Positions 19,639 through 30,534 are shown, numbered from the stretch's first letter. The stretch: DNA of 64,000 bases from Aedes albopictus (GCF_035046485.1 NC_085136.1:294291080-294355079), one strand, 5' to 3'. Numbers and translations: made by a program. Notes: generated by a model not told the origin, from the letters alone.

Positions 19639-20660
19639 TCAACCACAATCAAAATTACTTAAATGTATCGGTGCGCAAGGATGATTCGGTTGTTTCACAC
19701 ATTTGACCAACTGTCGCACTACACAGTGGTGTGGCAACAACTGCGTTGGACCCGTTGGATGCCTGTTGTTCACGGATTTCCCGGTACAGATCAGACAAAT
19801 GGGTGGATTCGTGCAGCCTTGTGCCTTATGGTCTTCGGCGCAACATCTCCTGCACAGTTTGCCCCTGTCAGGGCCTTTGCCAGGTAGCTGAACAAAAGCT
19901 ATCTGTGTCCCTACCGGCCTCTTCCGTAGTGTAACGGCTGCGGTGGCCACCTGCACCTCACACTGTTGCCACAGTGCCGTGATGAGCTCTTCCACTTCGG
20001 TGAACTCGTCTAAGTCTTTAACCTTCAGAGTCGCCTCTTGTGTGAGAGCCCTCACCTCAACTCCTTCGCCAAGCACCTCTTCTGCCAAACTCTTGTAGGT
20101 GGCGCCCTTGCACTCCTTATCTGCGGCTTCGTCATCTTTTTCTTCCGCTCTACCTTCTTCCAAAGGGGGGGGGGGGGGGGGGGATTCTCGCCCTACCCTA
20201 AGCCTGCTGAGGGCTTACCAACGGTCGCAACCCCTTGTTCCAATCCTTCCGAGACGGGCCAGCCTTTTCAGGCCCACCCTTCTCAGCTTTCCGGGATACC
20301 TGGCTGGGGTGCGACTTACCGGTATTGCTACTGACCTTCGAGGTAAGTATTCCCCTGGCCTTGCGGGCACCGTCAGACAGCTCCTCTCCTGACCGCTGCC
20401 GTCGCATACACCATACCTTTTGGGCAACCTGCGAAAGTGAAGGCCTCCGTCTGGGTAGACTTCGTATCCTTTTCTTTCACAGGTTCCGCCACTGCTGCCG
20501 TCTTCGTGAGTATCGCGTGTTCCTGATTGGCATCGTCCATCGACTTACGAAGTCGCAACAAGGCCGTTGTCAGGTCCTAACTAATGTTGGACTTCGTGGA
20601 CGCAAAGGCGATGATCTTACCAAGCTGCTGCTCAGCCATCTCGATTGCGGGCAGTCTTTC
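19639..20660 (-). pseudogene. R1-clade ORF1 (gag-like, CCHC knuckle)
   Basis: The C-terminal part (20163-19639) reads VEVRALTQEATLKVKDLDEF, then GTQIAFVQLPG, then CRRCCAEDHKAQGC, which fits C-x2-C-x4-H-x4-C, followed by a second partial knuckle CLICTGKSVNNRH. Upstream segments at 20561-20373 and 20427-20198 are in other frames. A 19-base G run at 20165-20183 sits at one frame break, so slippage there may have helped destroy the ORF. The intact protein would bind element RNA. Confidence 0.8.
20165..20183. repeat. Poly-G run inside LINE ORF1
   Basis: Nineteen G on the plus strand, so a poly-proline stretch in one minus-strand frame of ORF1. Confidence 0.9.
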
Positions 20661-20962
20661 TCTTTCTCTTTTCAGAACAGTGAGAGTCAAAGCTGAACAA
20701 TGATTGGTTAATGGTGTCAATAAATGAATAAGTTGGAAACGGAATATCTAGTTGAAAAGTAGCTTGTTGAGTTTACAAAGTATCTTTTGTTCAGCTTATC
20801 ATCGTATGCTTAATATGATACTCAATAGAAGATAATCCAACTTCTCTATATCCATTTATCCAGCCTTTCTACAATATTGAAAGTTATGCGCAAGGACTCT
20901 TTTATTCAGCCTTTAATGATAATAACAAACCATCAGTGAGAAAGTTGTGCGGATCACAATAA

Positions 20963-21189
20963 TTGAACAATTTTGAACAAAGACTGTGTTGAGGTTGAAT
21001 AAGTGGTGGAAGCGCTTTGTTACGAATGCATGGATTAGCTCTCAAAACATCATTGTTTAGTTAACAGTTCAGTGCTCCTCAGTTCGGTTATCGTAAAACA
21101 CCGCTGCAGTCAGAGAAAATGAACAGAAATTCAGGTAAATTTTCATAATTAATATTCCACGGTGTGGATAACCAGTATCTGTTATCTAT
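20963..21189. repeat. Left inverted-repeat arm (227 bp)
   Basis: It runs from TTGAACAATTTTGAACAAAG to CAGTATCTGTTATCTAT and is matched in reverse at 24265-24491 with only a few differences. Confidence 0.9.
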
Positions 21190-21409
21190 TTTTAGAGAAC
21201 GCTTGTTGTTTCGCCGTTGGTTATTAAATTAGTTTAAGAACCAGTCTGTACGATTTTTTATCGAAGTCATAGTAATAATAAATAAATAAAATAAATAAAA
21301 AAGGAATGGTACTTATTACCGCAATTTGAACAAAGACGTGAGAAATGTAAAATAGTGTTGAAGACCATATTTTCTGAAAATAACGAAAGGGATTTTGTCG
21401 TCCCCGATC

Positions 21410-22080
21410 ACCGAACGATGGATGGCGAGTCTGCTGCAGAAGTTACACTATCGAATGGTAATCTGTACAGTATTTATAAATGATAAAGTATTGCTTGACC
21501 AAATATTACATTTGTATATTTAAAAGGCATCAACGGTATTCTTAATGTTGAAAAATTACCAGGGGAAAGAGAATCGGTCGGTCCCAGTAACGCGGTCTGT
21601 GATAAGGACTATGGTATTGAAGGTGACGGTATAAGTGATTCACTATCTTATGAACCGACGGAAGAGGAAATCGATCACAGAGGCGCTCGACTGTGAATCA
21701 AACCTCTACAATGAAGAACCAAGAGAATCATTACGGAAATGAACAATTGAACATGACATAAGGCATCAAGCCTTAAAAGATCTCTTTCGGATTATAAAAC
21801 ACCAATATCGAGATAATGATCTGCCTTCCGATCCACGAACATTACTGGCCACGCCTCAAAACACGGGCAATTTCATCAACGAAATTCCAGGTGGAAGATA
21901 CTAGCATCTAGGCTTGAAGGTTTGTCTGAAAACCCGGGCAAAGACATTTCGGAGGACATCTACGTTGAGCTAAACGTAAATATGGGTGGAGTTCCCAATT
22001 ATAATTTATTACTAATTCCTCTTCATGAGCTAGGACTGAAGAAAAAATGGCCCAAATCTACACTCCACTCGCTAATTGAT
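21410..22080 (+). pseudogene. Transposon-associated protein, N-terminal part
   Basis: Best block near 21760-21900: RHQALKDLFRIIKHQYRDND followed by LPSDPRTLLATPQNTGN and GGRY, then a stop. A later block near 21960-22020 reads IYVELNVNMGGVPNYN. From memory these resemble a family of insect transposon proteins with L-P-x-D-x-R-T-L-L-x-T-P and L-N-x-N-x-D-G-L-P signatures; I cannot name its superfamily. Stops and frame changes break it, and it is cut off near 22080. Confidence 0.5.
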
Positions 22081-23920
22081 TCTAAATAGCCGAGCCACGC
22101 AATTGGGTGGACGAGCGCTATGGTTTCTTTGGTCTGTGCCCGGCTATGGCGCTCTTTCGTTTTTAAGCTTCTCGCCCAGCCAATAGGGGAACGGAGGCAT
22201 CAACAAATGATAAGCATAGGTAGCGAAACATCTTGATATATTATTCGCATTACTGGAAGGACTTACAGCTACCCTACCTTAATCTGTCACCTTCTCCTCT
22301 TGTCGCTATGTCTGCTCACTGTTGATCGCGCGGCTGGTGCCGCCGGTGTATCTGGAACGCCGATGCAGACGATGCTGGGGCCCCGCAGTTGCAGGATCTG
22401 AAGCTTGCGACGATTATTCTGATAGCGCTCTTCTCTGAAGGCGCCTTATTCGATGGCACACTGTAGGTGCATTTTCACATTTGGCACAATAACATTCCTA
22501 TTGGATTTACGCTGGCTATCTAGTACTACATTCTCAAACATGCATGTCGCCAACCCTTAAATCACCCGACGATTCACCTTCTTCTACGACAATCAAGCTT
22601 TCTTGCTTGTTGACACTGCCCGGGGGCTGCACACACGCGATCACTCCGCACTTTCCCTGTTGCTGTTTGTACGACACACGCGCTCTTAATTCGGCGTCAA
22701 CTCTCGGACGTACGCGACAATTCAATACCGACGATCGTTCTTCGCTGTGACTTGACGCCGTCGATGTGGTGTCCGTCGATGATGGTGTGGTGTGAGTGGA
22801 GGGCGTCCTTCTCTCTCCTGCGAGTGCACACACCTGCAGCACTACTACGCACACTAATCTTACTCCGCGTCGATGAGCTTCCCTTGGATACTTGTGTGGG
22901 GAACAGACGACGTCGTGTGGTGCACGGAGAAATCAAACTACCTAATTTTTGGGTAGATTTCACTCAAAGCTGAGTATATCGAATAAACTAGTTACCCAAA
23001 ATTAGGTTGTTTTCCCTCTTTCCCTCACCGATGTTGTCAAAAACAAACAGAGATGCATCTACCCAACGGGGGTCCTTGAGCCCAATAAGCCAATTTTGGG
23101 TAAATGCAGGTTTACTCAAATTTGGGTTGAATGAGGGGGGGTCTTGGGTTGAATTTACCTACTCTTAAGTAAATGTTTTTGCTGGAGGTGAAGGCAATTT
23201 ACCTAGTGTGAGTTTAATCGATTTACTCAAATTTGGCTTATTGGGCCGAACTATGGGATTGCGTCAAAAGAACTCAATTTTGGGTAGTTTGGCGTTCTAA
23301 GATTGGGAATTAATGGGTTCTAAGATTGATATGTTCAACATGAACATTTGGGAGATATTTTACCTTTACAGGGCTGATGAGCCTGTTCGCCGAGACTGTC
23401 GTGTCCGATTGAAGAATCGCTCAGTTAAGCAGTACACCTTTTTCGGGTTCCTATGAAGGTAAAATCTTTAGAAATCTTCTCGTTACAATGGCGTCACTTT
23501 GAAGTTACCTTTGACGATGGAGTTGTATGCTTCTTCTCGTCTCCGATCGTTGATGTGCACGCTGACGATATTTCCTGTGAATAACGCGGCGATTATACGC
23601 TAAAGTTTTCATGGAAATTGCCTTTTGTTACCTTTTGGTTTTTTTTTTTGTGGTGAGGATGATTTTCCGGCGATTTTGCGGACAGACTCCGGCTCTTGCC
23701 TCCGTTCAGAAGAAGCAGCAAACGAGAATGATCGGAACAATGGATTTCAGATGTCGTGGAAGTATCTGAGCGCTCTTAGAGAGCTTTTCGAGAGCGAAAC
23801 ATTTTGTGTTGCCAGATGTATTCGCTCTTCTTGTTCAGTGGATGTTCTAGGATGTTCTGGATGTTCTGTGCGCTTTTGCGACTGCATGCCAGATGTTAAG
23901 CCTTAGGCTGAAGTTATTGT
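22081..23920. mobile_element. ~1.9-kb insertion splitting the transposon protein; part GC-rich, part AATTTTGGGTA-rich
   Basis: The block after GGVPNYN in the transposon protein resumes only near 23930, so 22081-23920 is probably inserted. Its left half (22081-22950) is GC-rich and LTR-like, with an unbroken but featureless minus frame at 22854-22534. Its right half has repeated TTTGGGTAAAT and TACCCAAAATTAGG in both orientations (22940-23300). I found no clear terminal repeats or duplication, so the insertion may be composite. Confidence 0.35.
22935..23300. repeat. Cluster of AATTTTGGGTA motifs in both orientations
   Basis: At least eight occurrences of variants of TTTGGGTA or TACCCAAA, some flanking CCAATAAGCC / GGCTTATTGG as an inverted pair (about 23077 and 23240). 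It looks like a small inverted-repeat element. Confidence 0.5.
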
Positions 23921-23924
23921 AATA

Positions 23925-24260
23925 AATTGTTCAAAAGACCAGTTTTGGCCAATTCTTTGCAACTTGTACGGTATGCCACAAATAAAGCAATGGTTGTCGG
24001 AAATTTTCACGGAAAAACAAAACCACTGGATGTCAGCTCGTACTTATCACCTTTCATTGACGAACTTCTTCCGTTGATGGATGAAGGTCTGATGATAAAC
24101 TTATTAGGACGGGACTGACGACCGGTCTTTGATGAACGTCGCGACATTTTTGTCTGGCCACATCAAGACGTTTCCGTTGATCCAACGTTGAGGCACGATA
24201 GATATGAGTGTTTTTCCGCGTTCTATCGTTTCGACAACGACGAAACAACCAACGTTCTCT
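23925..24260 (+). pseudogene. Transposon-associated protein, later part
   Basis: The frame reads ANSLQLVRYATNKAMVVGNF then HGKTKPLDVSSYLSPFIDEL then PLMDEGL. The pattern (hydrophobic-x-G-x-F-x-G-x-x-K-P, S-x-x-L-x-P-F-I-x-E-L) fits the segment that follows the N-x-D-G-L-P block in the same transposon family, as I recall it. It ends at the right inverted repeat. Confidence 0.45.
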
Positions 24261-24264
24261 TATT

Positions 24265-24491
24265 ATAGATAACAGATACTGGTTATCCACACCGTGGAAT
24301 ATTAATTATGAATATTTACCTGAATTTCTGTTCATTTTCTCTGACTGCAGCGGTGTTTTACGATAAACGAACTGAGGAGCACTGAACTGTAAACTAAACA
24401 ATGATGTTTTGACAGCTAATCCATGTATTCGTAACAAAGCGCTTCCACCGCTAATTCAACCTCAACACAGCCTTTGTTCAAAATTGTTCAA
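24265..24491. repeat. Right inverted-repeat arm (227 bp)
   Basis: The inverse of 20963-21189, starting ATAGATAACAGATACTGG and ending AAAATTGTTCAA. Confidence 0.9.
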
Positions 24492-24574
24492 CCTTTATTC
24501 AGACCCGACGGCATCTAGCTTGTTCTTTCACATATCACTAAGCTCGTACCATTTCAGGTGGAGCAGATGCTAAG

Positions 24575-24647
24575 GTAAGTAACTATAAATCAATGCACCG
24601 AAGTTCGATTCTCAATTATAATCGTCATTTATATATTTCAATTTCAG
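24575..24647 (+). other. Candidate 73-nt intron
   Basis: AAG|GTAAGTAA at 24575 and a pyrimidine-rich TTTCAATTTCAG ending at 24647 make a textbook short insect intron. It lies just outside the right inverted-repeat arm. No coding exon is recognised on either side, so it may belong to a relic of the element's gene or be chance. Confidence 0.35.
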
Positions 24648-25088
24648 CAACTATGAACTACTATTCTACATCTAGACCTAGAGTCCTGGCAATTCTGGCT
24701 TAAATTCTGTGGGACTAATCCGGATTTTTTTTATTTGGTAGTGCTGCATAATTGATGATGAATTGCTGAACTAAAGATTATTAAGCGACTCTAAAGCTTC
24801 ACCTGATCCTTGTCTGTTCTATAAATAGAATCATAAAGCATTCCCATTTGATGAATAATTGCTAGATATAGGCTGAAAAGCGTTCTTCATTTGCATATAA
24901 GCGCTTCTTCAACCTTAATCCAGCTTCATGAAGAGCTCAAATCAGCTTATGGCTGGATAAAGTTACCAAAATTGGGTGTTTAAGAGCTGAACAAATTTTT
25001 ACAGTTCTTTTGCACAGCTTTTGTTCAAATTAAGGCTGATTAGCATAAGTTAGAGAAGCGCTAAATCAACATCAATCTGTTACCTGGG

Positions 25089-25560
25089 GAGGACTGTTTG
25101 AGGTATTATTCAATTATAGAAAAATCGCTATATGTATGGAAAAATTGCCAATAATTTTTGCCAATAAAATTGCCAATTATTAATAATTATTTAAGTATTG
25201 CCATGATGTCATTATTCAGGCGTTGTGCACAGAATACACGCTAGTTATTATTTAAGGTATTTTACCTCTTATGCAGGGCTTCTTAATACCGCATTCAAGT
25301 TGTAGGTATTCAGTTTTCCATACCTGAGTAAGGAATTTTTCAGCTATTTTCTCAAACTCGGGTAACGAAGACCTTTCCAAACCCATTCCTTGCGAAGGGG
25401 TTAGCGTCGCCACTACCACTGCCTCCTACATTTGGAATTTTTGGTTTTTGTTCTTCATGTCTAAATCCTACAAGTTGCACGGGAAAAATCAATCAAATCA
25501 ATGTTTTGTTGCAAAATCTGCCTTTTTACCCAGAATTAGCGCAAATTGGGAAAAGTTTAG
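25089..25560. other. No recognisable feature
   Basis: AT-rich, with short ATTATTAATAATTAT runs. No gene. Confidence 0.5.
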
Positions 25561-25790
25561 TGCACGTTATATCAAAACATAAAAAACGAAATGACTTTGT
25601 CGTGAAAACTCATGTTTGTCATTATTAGTTTTGTTAATTTCACCAAAATCATTATTTGGGCTTAATTTCAATTCGATTCCATCAACACTAGCATAAAAAG
25701 ATAGAAAAAATTCTCTGCTTCGATATAACGTACAAAGAGAAAAATAGCAAGTTATATCGAAGAGTACCTGCATATCAGTAAAAAAAAATC
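25560..25790. repeat. Fragment related to CGATATAACGTAC element ends
   Basis: Contains ACGTTATATC, CGATATAACGTAC and GTTATATCGAAG, similar to the subterminal motifs of the pogo-like element at 49.4-51.8 kb. It is probably a small relative; the ends are not clear. Confidence 0.35.
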
Positions 25791-25837
25791 ACTAGAAGCG
25801 TAGGCGACAATTTTTATCAACTGAGGTATGGGTGTAG

Positions 25838-26101
25838 TCTCCAGTTAGCCTAGTGGTAAAGGCTATGGATCGCCAGTCCGGAGACGGCGGGTTCGATTCC
25901 CGTTCCAGTCGGGATAATTTTCTCGGCTCTCTGGGCATAGTGCATCATTGTACTTACCTCACAATATACAAATTCATGCAATGGCAGGCAAAGAAAACCC
26001 TTCAATAAAAAAAATGTAGAAGTGCTCAAAAAATACTAAGGTGAAGCGAGGCAGGCCAAGTCCCAGTGTGGACGTAGAGCCATAAAGAAGAAGAAGAAGA
26101 A
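25838..26101 (+). mobile_element. tRNA-derived SINE (Feilai-like)
   Basis: The head carries a Pol III A-box-like TAGCCTAGTGGTAAAGGC (25846-25863) and a B-box GGTTCGATTCC (25890-25900). A tRNA-unrelated body follows (CTGGGCATAGTGCATCATTG, CACAATATACAAATTCATGC, GCAAAGAAAACCC, GAAGCGAGGCAGGCC), and the tail is (AAG)n. The element is transcribed by Pol III and copied by a LINE in trans. The minus-strand copies at 48.25 and 63.58 kb share the tail and part of the body. Confidence 0.85.
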
Positions 26102-27079
26102 TGAGTGCAATCATTTTATTTGGAACTTCGTTAGATCTTTTCAAGTGGTTCTTTGCATCTTGTATTGTCATGTAGATGACCATTCCTACATCTTTTGAAT
26201 ATTTACTACTCTTGCCATCCTATCAACTATCGGAAGCTGTTTCACTGATTCACTCATCATTGCAACTCCATTTGCGTGGTGTAAGGATAACATATGACAC
26301 CAATGATGTTTGTTCACCTGATGACCGGGAAGCAAAATGAAATACCATAGCCACCTGAAAACAAACAGAACCAACTCTAGTGAACCGTTTCGTTAAGTAC
26401 AACATCCCCACTCACCCGTCCGACCGTTCGTGCGAAAAAGCTCCTCCCACACAACTAAAGATCTACCAGCTTCCGCTAGTTGTGGACACAGAACAGAAAG
26501 CCGTTTTCCGACAAACATGACGAGTTTTCCATGCCCTAGGCAACTCCCGAGAACTGATACCGTCGCAGCATTCATTATACACCAGTAATAGTCTCTGCTC
26601 TACCACCATCTGTTTCCTCTTACCAGATACCTAGCCGATGTTCAAACATACGACGTTGAGTCTACTGCCACGGTTGCGTTACGTCGTCGGTTGGTTGGTG
26701 AGTAGCACCTATCTTAGCAGCATATGTTGGCTTTGGATGTTAGCTGGCTTGGCTGGGCTGGGCTGTGAACCACAACGAACACGGGACACACACATGACTA
26801 AGGGCCTCTCCGACGTCGTCGTCGTCGTCGTCTGCCTGCACGGTCGTCCTCTCGTTAATGAAACATCCCTATTGAGAGCACGAACAAATTTATCAACTCC
26901 ATCGGCACCCGACTGAAGAAATGGTTCATGAGTAGGACATAATTTGAACACTCTCTGGTGAAACCTAAAGCTTATTATACGAACTAGAAAAAAAATATTT
27001 ACCAGAGTTGTAATTAGCATTTACAGAATGTCGCTAATTGGCAAATTGAGAGATGAATTTGTGAAACAAAAAAAAAACG
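26102..27079. other. Non-repetitive sequence, no gene recognised
   Basis: No repeats except a short GTC run near 26815-26832. Several 60-100-codon open frames have no motif or splice context that I can support. It may be host intron or intergenic DNA. Confidence 0.4.
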
Positions 27080-27152
27080 CGTTCAGGTGAGATTCGAACC
27101 CACGACTCTATATTCCCCTGACCGGTGCCTTAACCAACTATGCCACAAAACA
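27080..27152 (-). other. tRNA-like sequence, probably a pseudogene (threonine-tRNA-like)
   Basis: The minus strand has an A-box TGGCATAGTTGG, the phrase GGCACCGGTC, and AGTCGTGGGTTCGAATCTCAC with a good T-arm and B-box. CACCGGT...GTCGTGGGTTC resembles metazoan tRNA-Thr. The acceptor stem pairs only partly (5-6 of 7, with wobbles), and the anticodon stem does not close (CCGGT against ATATA). A T-run follows on the same strand, as in Pol III termination. Confidence 0.5.
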
Positions 27153-27848
27153 ATTTACGAAAGTCTAACTGCATTCTTTGTATTTCTATATGCCTAACAC
27201 ATCTTATAAAAAATCCGTTGCTTTTTCCTATATGTAAAATTAAGATTCAATAGCATGTTTTATAGCCTCACTGCCAAAGTTAAGGATTCAAAGTATAAGC
27301 ACGTGTTGGTTTAAAACCCTCTTTTACTAGAAAAACAGAATCAAAATATTTGAACATCAAATCGATGTTCATTTTAGAAAACTTTGTTGGTTTGTTACTG
27401 CCTCCAAGTCGGGTATCTATCTACCGCTTGGTGGAACCAGATGGTTACAGAACTCCCGCGCACCAGGTACTATATATAGAGTTACCTACTTGTTTGTAAA
27501 TAAATTAATTGATCATCGCGCTAAGGTGTAAGTTTTCGCACGTCGACGTCGTCGTCTGTCTGCTAGTTAAGTTGGGGTAGAACAGGGCCACGAGAGATGC
27601 TTCCTACACCTACTTCATGAACGTAACATAGGGCGGCAAATTGATTTAGTCCACGTCAGCATACTCTAATTTAATTGGCTCCGATGTGTGGTTAGCCAGG
27701 GTAGGGCCATCGTGACAGAAGCAAGAGCCATGTCGTTAATTTTGTTGCCCATCTTCCTAGAAACCAATTATTAAGAATACGAGGAGAATTTTCGATATCA
27801 GTGATTTTTTTAGAAATATTCAAAAATTTTGGTAACTTCAACTACAGA
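27153..27848. other. No recognisable feature
   Basis: AT-rich; a TATATATAG near 27472 and a GTC-rich patch near 27541-27556 are the only notable motifs. No gene. Confidence 0.45.
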
Positions 27849-27854
27849 AGACAA

Positions 27855-27975
27855 GGAGACCAAGAAGAACCAGAAGACCCAGAAGACCCAGAAGACCCAG
27901 AAGACCCAGAAGACCCAGAAGACCCAGAAGACCCAGAAGACCCAGAAGACCCAGAAGACCCAGAAGACCCAGAAG
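27855..27975. repeat. 9-bp minisatellite CCCAGAAGA, left part
   Basis: About 13 units, the first imperfect (CAAGAAGAACCAGAAGA). It continues in phase on the other side of the palindromic MITE. Confidence 0.95.
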
Positions 27976-28376
27976 CAGTGCTGAAAATTTCATTTCGTCA
28001 AATCTAAATTCAATCACCTACAGTTCATTTTAGAAGCTGAACCTGAGAATATGGTATATGAAAAACTTGTGCGGCTAGACCAGTTCTGCTAAAAAGTCAC
28101 GGAATAACTGCTATTTTTCGAATCTTTAAGGTAAATGTCACGGACTACCTGTGAAAAATGCCAAATGATATTCACCGTGAATATCATTCGGCATTTTTCG
28201 AAGGTAGCCCGTGACATTTACCTTAAAGATTCGAAAAATAGCAGTTTTTCCGTGACTTTCTTGCAGAACTGGTCTAGCCGCACAAGTTTTTCATATACCA
28301 TATTCTCAGGTTCTGCTTCTAAAATGAGCTGTAGGTGATTGAATTTAGATTTGACGAAATGAATTTTTCAACACTG
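27976..28376. mobile_element. 401-bp palindromic MITE, hAT-type, with 8-bp target-site duplication
   Basis: The left half (starts CAGTGCTGAAAATTTCATTT) and the right half (ends with the inverse of CAGTGTTGAAAAATTCATTT) pair almost throughout, around the centre near 28175. CCCAGAAG lies directly outside both ends (27968-27975, 28377-28384). The 8-bp duplication and CAGTG termini are hAT family marks. Removing the element and one duplication copy restores the exact 9-bp phase of the host array. Only short open frames occur. Confidence 0.9.
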
Positions 28377-29463
28377 CCCAGAAGACCCAGAAGACCCAGA
28401 AGACCCAGAAGACCCAGAAGACCCAGAAGACCCAGAAGACCCAGAAGACCCAGAAGACCCAGAAGACCCAGAAGACCCAGAAGACCCAGAAGACCCAGAA
28501 GACCCAGAAGACCCAGAAGACCCAGAAGACCCAGAAGACCCAGAAGACCCAGAAGACCCAGAAGACCCAGAAGACCCAGAAGACCCAGAAGACCCAGAAG
28601 ACCCAGAAGACCCAGAAGACCCAGAAGACCCAGAAGACCCAGAAGACCCAGAAGACCCAGAAGACCCAGAAGACCCAGAAGACCCAGAAGACCCAGAAGA
28701 CCCAGAAGACCCAGAAGACCCAGAAGACCCAGAAGACCCAGAAGACCCAGAAGACCCAGAAGACCCAGAAGACCCAGAAGACCCAGAAGACCCAGAAGAC
28801 CCAGAAGACCCAGAAGACCCAGAAGACCCAGAAGACCCAGAATACCCAGAAGACCCAGAAGATCCAGAAGATCCAGAAGATCCAGAAGACCCAGAAGACC
28901 CAGAAGACCCAGAAGACCCAGAAGACCCAGAAGACCCAGAAGACCCAGAAGACCCAGAAGACCCAGAAGACCCAGAAGACCCAGAAGACCCAGAAGACCC
29001 AGAGGACCCAGAAGACCCAGAAGACCCAGAAGACCCAGAAGACCCAGAAGACCCAGAAGACCCAGAAGACCCAGAAGACCCAGAAGACCCAGAAGACCCA
29101 GAAGACCCAGAAGACCCAGAAGACCCAGAAGACCCAGAAGACCCAGAAGACCCAGAAGACCCAGAAGACCCAGAAGACCCAGAAGACCCAGAAGACCCAG
29201 AAGACCCAGAAGACCCAGAAGACCCAGAAGATCCAGAAGATCCAGAAGACCCAGAAGACCCAGAAGACCCAGAAGACCCAGAAGACCCAGACGACCCAGA
29301 AGACCCAGAAGACCCAGAAGACCCAGAAGACCCAGAAGACCCAGAAGACCCAGAAGACCCAGAAGACCCAGAAGACCCAGAAGACCCAGAAGACCCAGAA
29401 GACCCAGAAGACCCAGAAGACCCAGAAGACCCAGAAGACCCAGAAGACCCAGAAGACCCAGAT
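28377..29463. repeat. 9-bp minisatellite CCCAGAAGA, right part (~120 units)
   Basis: Nearly perfect repeats with scattered variants (GATCC units at 28860-28885 and 29229-29245, AATACCC near 28850, GAGGACCC near 29003, GACGACCC near 29290). No frame on either strand contains a stop codon. The long open frames here (for example 28335-29465 plus, 28319-29950 minus) are therefore products of the repeat. Confidence 0.97.
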
Positions 29464-30534
29464 AAATCCAATTCAAATTCAAACCAAATTCAATCCAAAT
29501 CCAATCCAAATCCAATCCAAATCCAATCCAAATCCAATCCAAATCCAATCCAAATCCAATCCAAATCCAATCCAAATCCAAATCCAATCCAAATCCAATC
29601 CAAATCCAATCCAAATTCAATCCAAATCCAATCCAAATCCAATCCAAATCCAATCCAAATCCAATCCAAATCCAATCCAAATCCAATCCAAATCCAATCC
29701 AAATCCAATCCAAATCCAATCTAAATCCAATCCAAATCCAATCCAAATCCAATCCAAATCCAATCCAAATCCAATCCAAATCCAATCCAAATCCAATCCA
29801 AATCCAATCCAAATCCAATCCAAATCCAATCCAAATCCAATCCAAATCCAATCCAAATCCAATCCAAATCCAATCCAAATCCAATCTAAATCCAATCCAA
29901 ATCCAATCCAAATCCAATCCAAATCCAATCCAAATCCAATCCAAATCCAATCCAAATCCAATCCAAATTCAATCCAAATCCAATCCAAATCCAATCCAAA
30001 TCCAAATCCAATCCAATCCAAATCCAATCCAAATCCAATCCAAATCCAATCCAAATCCAATCCAAATCCAATCCAAATCCAATCCAAATCCAATCCAAAT
30101 CCAATCCAAATCCAATCCAAATCCAATCCAAATCCAATCCAAATCCAATCCAAATCCAATCCAAATCCAATCCAAATCCAATCCAAATCCAATCCAAATC
30201 CAATCCAAATCCAATCCAAATCCAATCCAAATCCAATCCAAATCCAATCCAAATCCAATCCAAATCCAATCCAAATCCAATCCAAATCCAATCCAAATCC
30301 AATCCAAATCCAATCCAATACAATCCAAATCCAATACAATTCAAATCCATTCCAAATCCAATCCAAATCCAGTCCAAATCCAATCCAAATCCAATCCAAT
30401 CCAAATCCAATCCAAATCCAATCCAAATCCAATCCAAATCCAATCTAAATCCAATCCAAATCCAATCCAAATCCAATCCAAATCCAATGCAAATCCAAAT
30501 CCAATTCAAATCCAATCCAAATCCAATCCAAATC
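29464..30534. repeat. 11-bp minisatellite TCCAATCCAAA (~95 units)
   Basis: The unit alternates TCCAA and TCCAAA. Because three units make 33 bp, each open frame translates as an 11-residue cycle (DLDWIWIGFGL on the minus strand). Rare breaks are TCCAAATCCAAATCC and TTCAATCC near the left edge and AATACAATCC near 30320. It directly abuts the 9-bp array on the left and the 6-bp array on the right. Confidence 0.97.

Larger units (their letters stand above)
16130..20690 (-). mobile_element. R1-clade non-LTR retrotransposon, nearly full-length but dead
   Basis: Read on the minus strand, the order is ORF1 with a CCHC knuckle, endonuclease, reverse transcriptase and an R1-type C-terminal domain, spanning about 4.5 kb against roughly 5 kb or more for intact R1-clade elements. 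Stops, frameshifts, a poly-G expansion and an AT-rich insertion between the two ORFs disable it. R1 itself targets 28S rDNA, but many R1-clade mosquito elements insert elsewhere; no rRNA sequence flanks this copy. Both outer edges are approximate. Confidence 0.85.
20691..25088. mobile_element. ~4.4-kb foldback-type element with 227-bp inverted repeats
   Basis: The arms at 20963-21189 and 24265-24491 are near-identical in inverted orientation. Outside each arm are sequences rich in GCTGAA(C/T)AA and its inverse (for example GCTGAACAAATT and CAGCTTTTGTTCAAATT near 25000-25045). The right edge CTGTTACCTGGGG resembles the CCCAAGTAAC ends of two small MITEs in the window. The interior codes for a broken transposon-type protein and contains a later ~1.9-kb insertion. 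The left outer end seems to be cut by the R1 element. Confidence 0.7.

Noticed and set aside
16130..20690. rDNA-inserted R1
   Set aside because: R1-clade proteins are clear, but no 28S rRNA sequence flanks the element.
22534..22854. 106-codon minus-strand frame with a serine/threonine-rich stretch as a gene
   Set aside because: GC-rich LTR-like context within an inserted segment and no motif; kept only as a note.
25838..25915. Functional tRNA gene
   Set aside because: Good A and B boxes but followed by a SINE body and AAG tail; it is a SINE head.
28319..29950. 543-codon minus-strand open frame and the overlapping 376- and 367-codon frames
   Set aside because: They consist only of 9-bp and 11-bp repeat units, which lack stop codons in all frames; there is no non-repeat domain.
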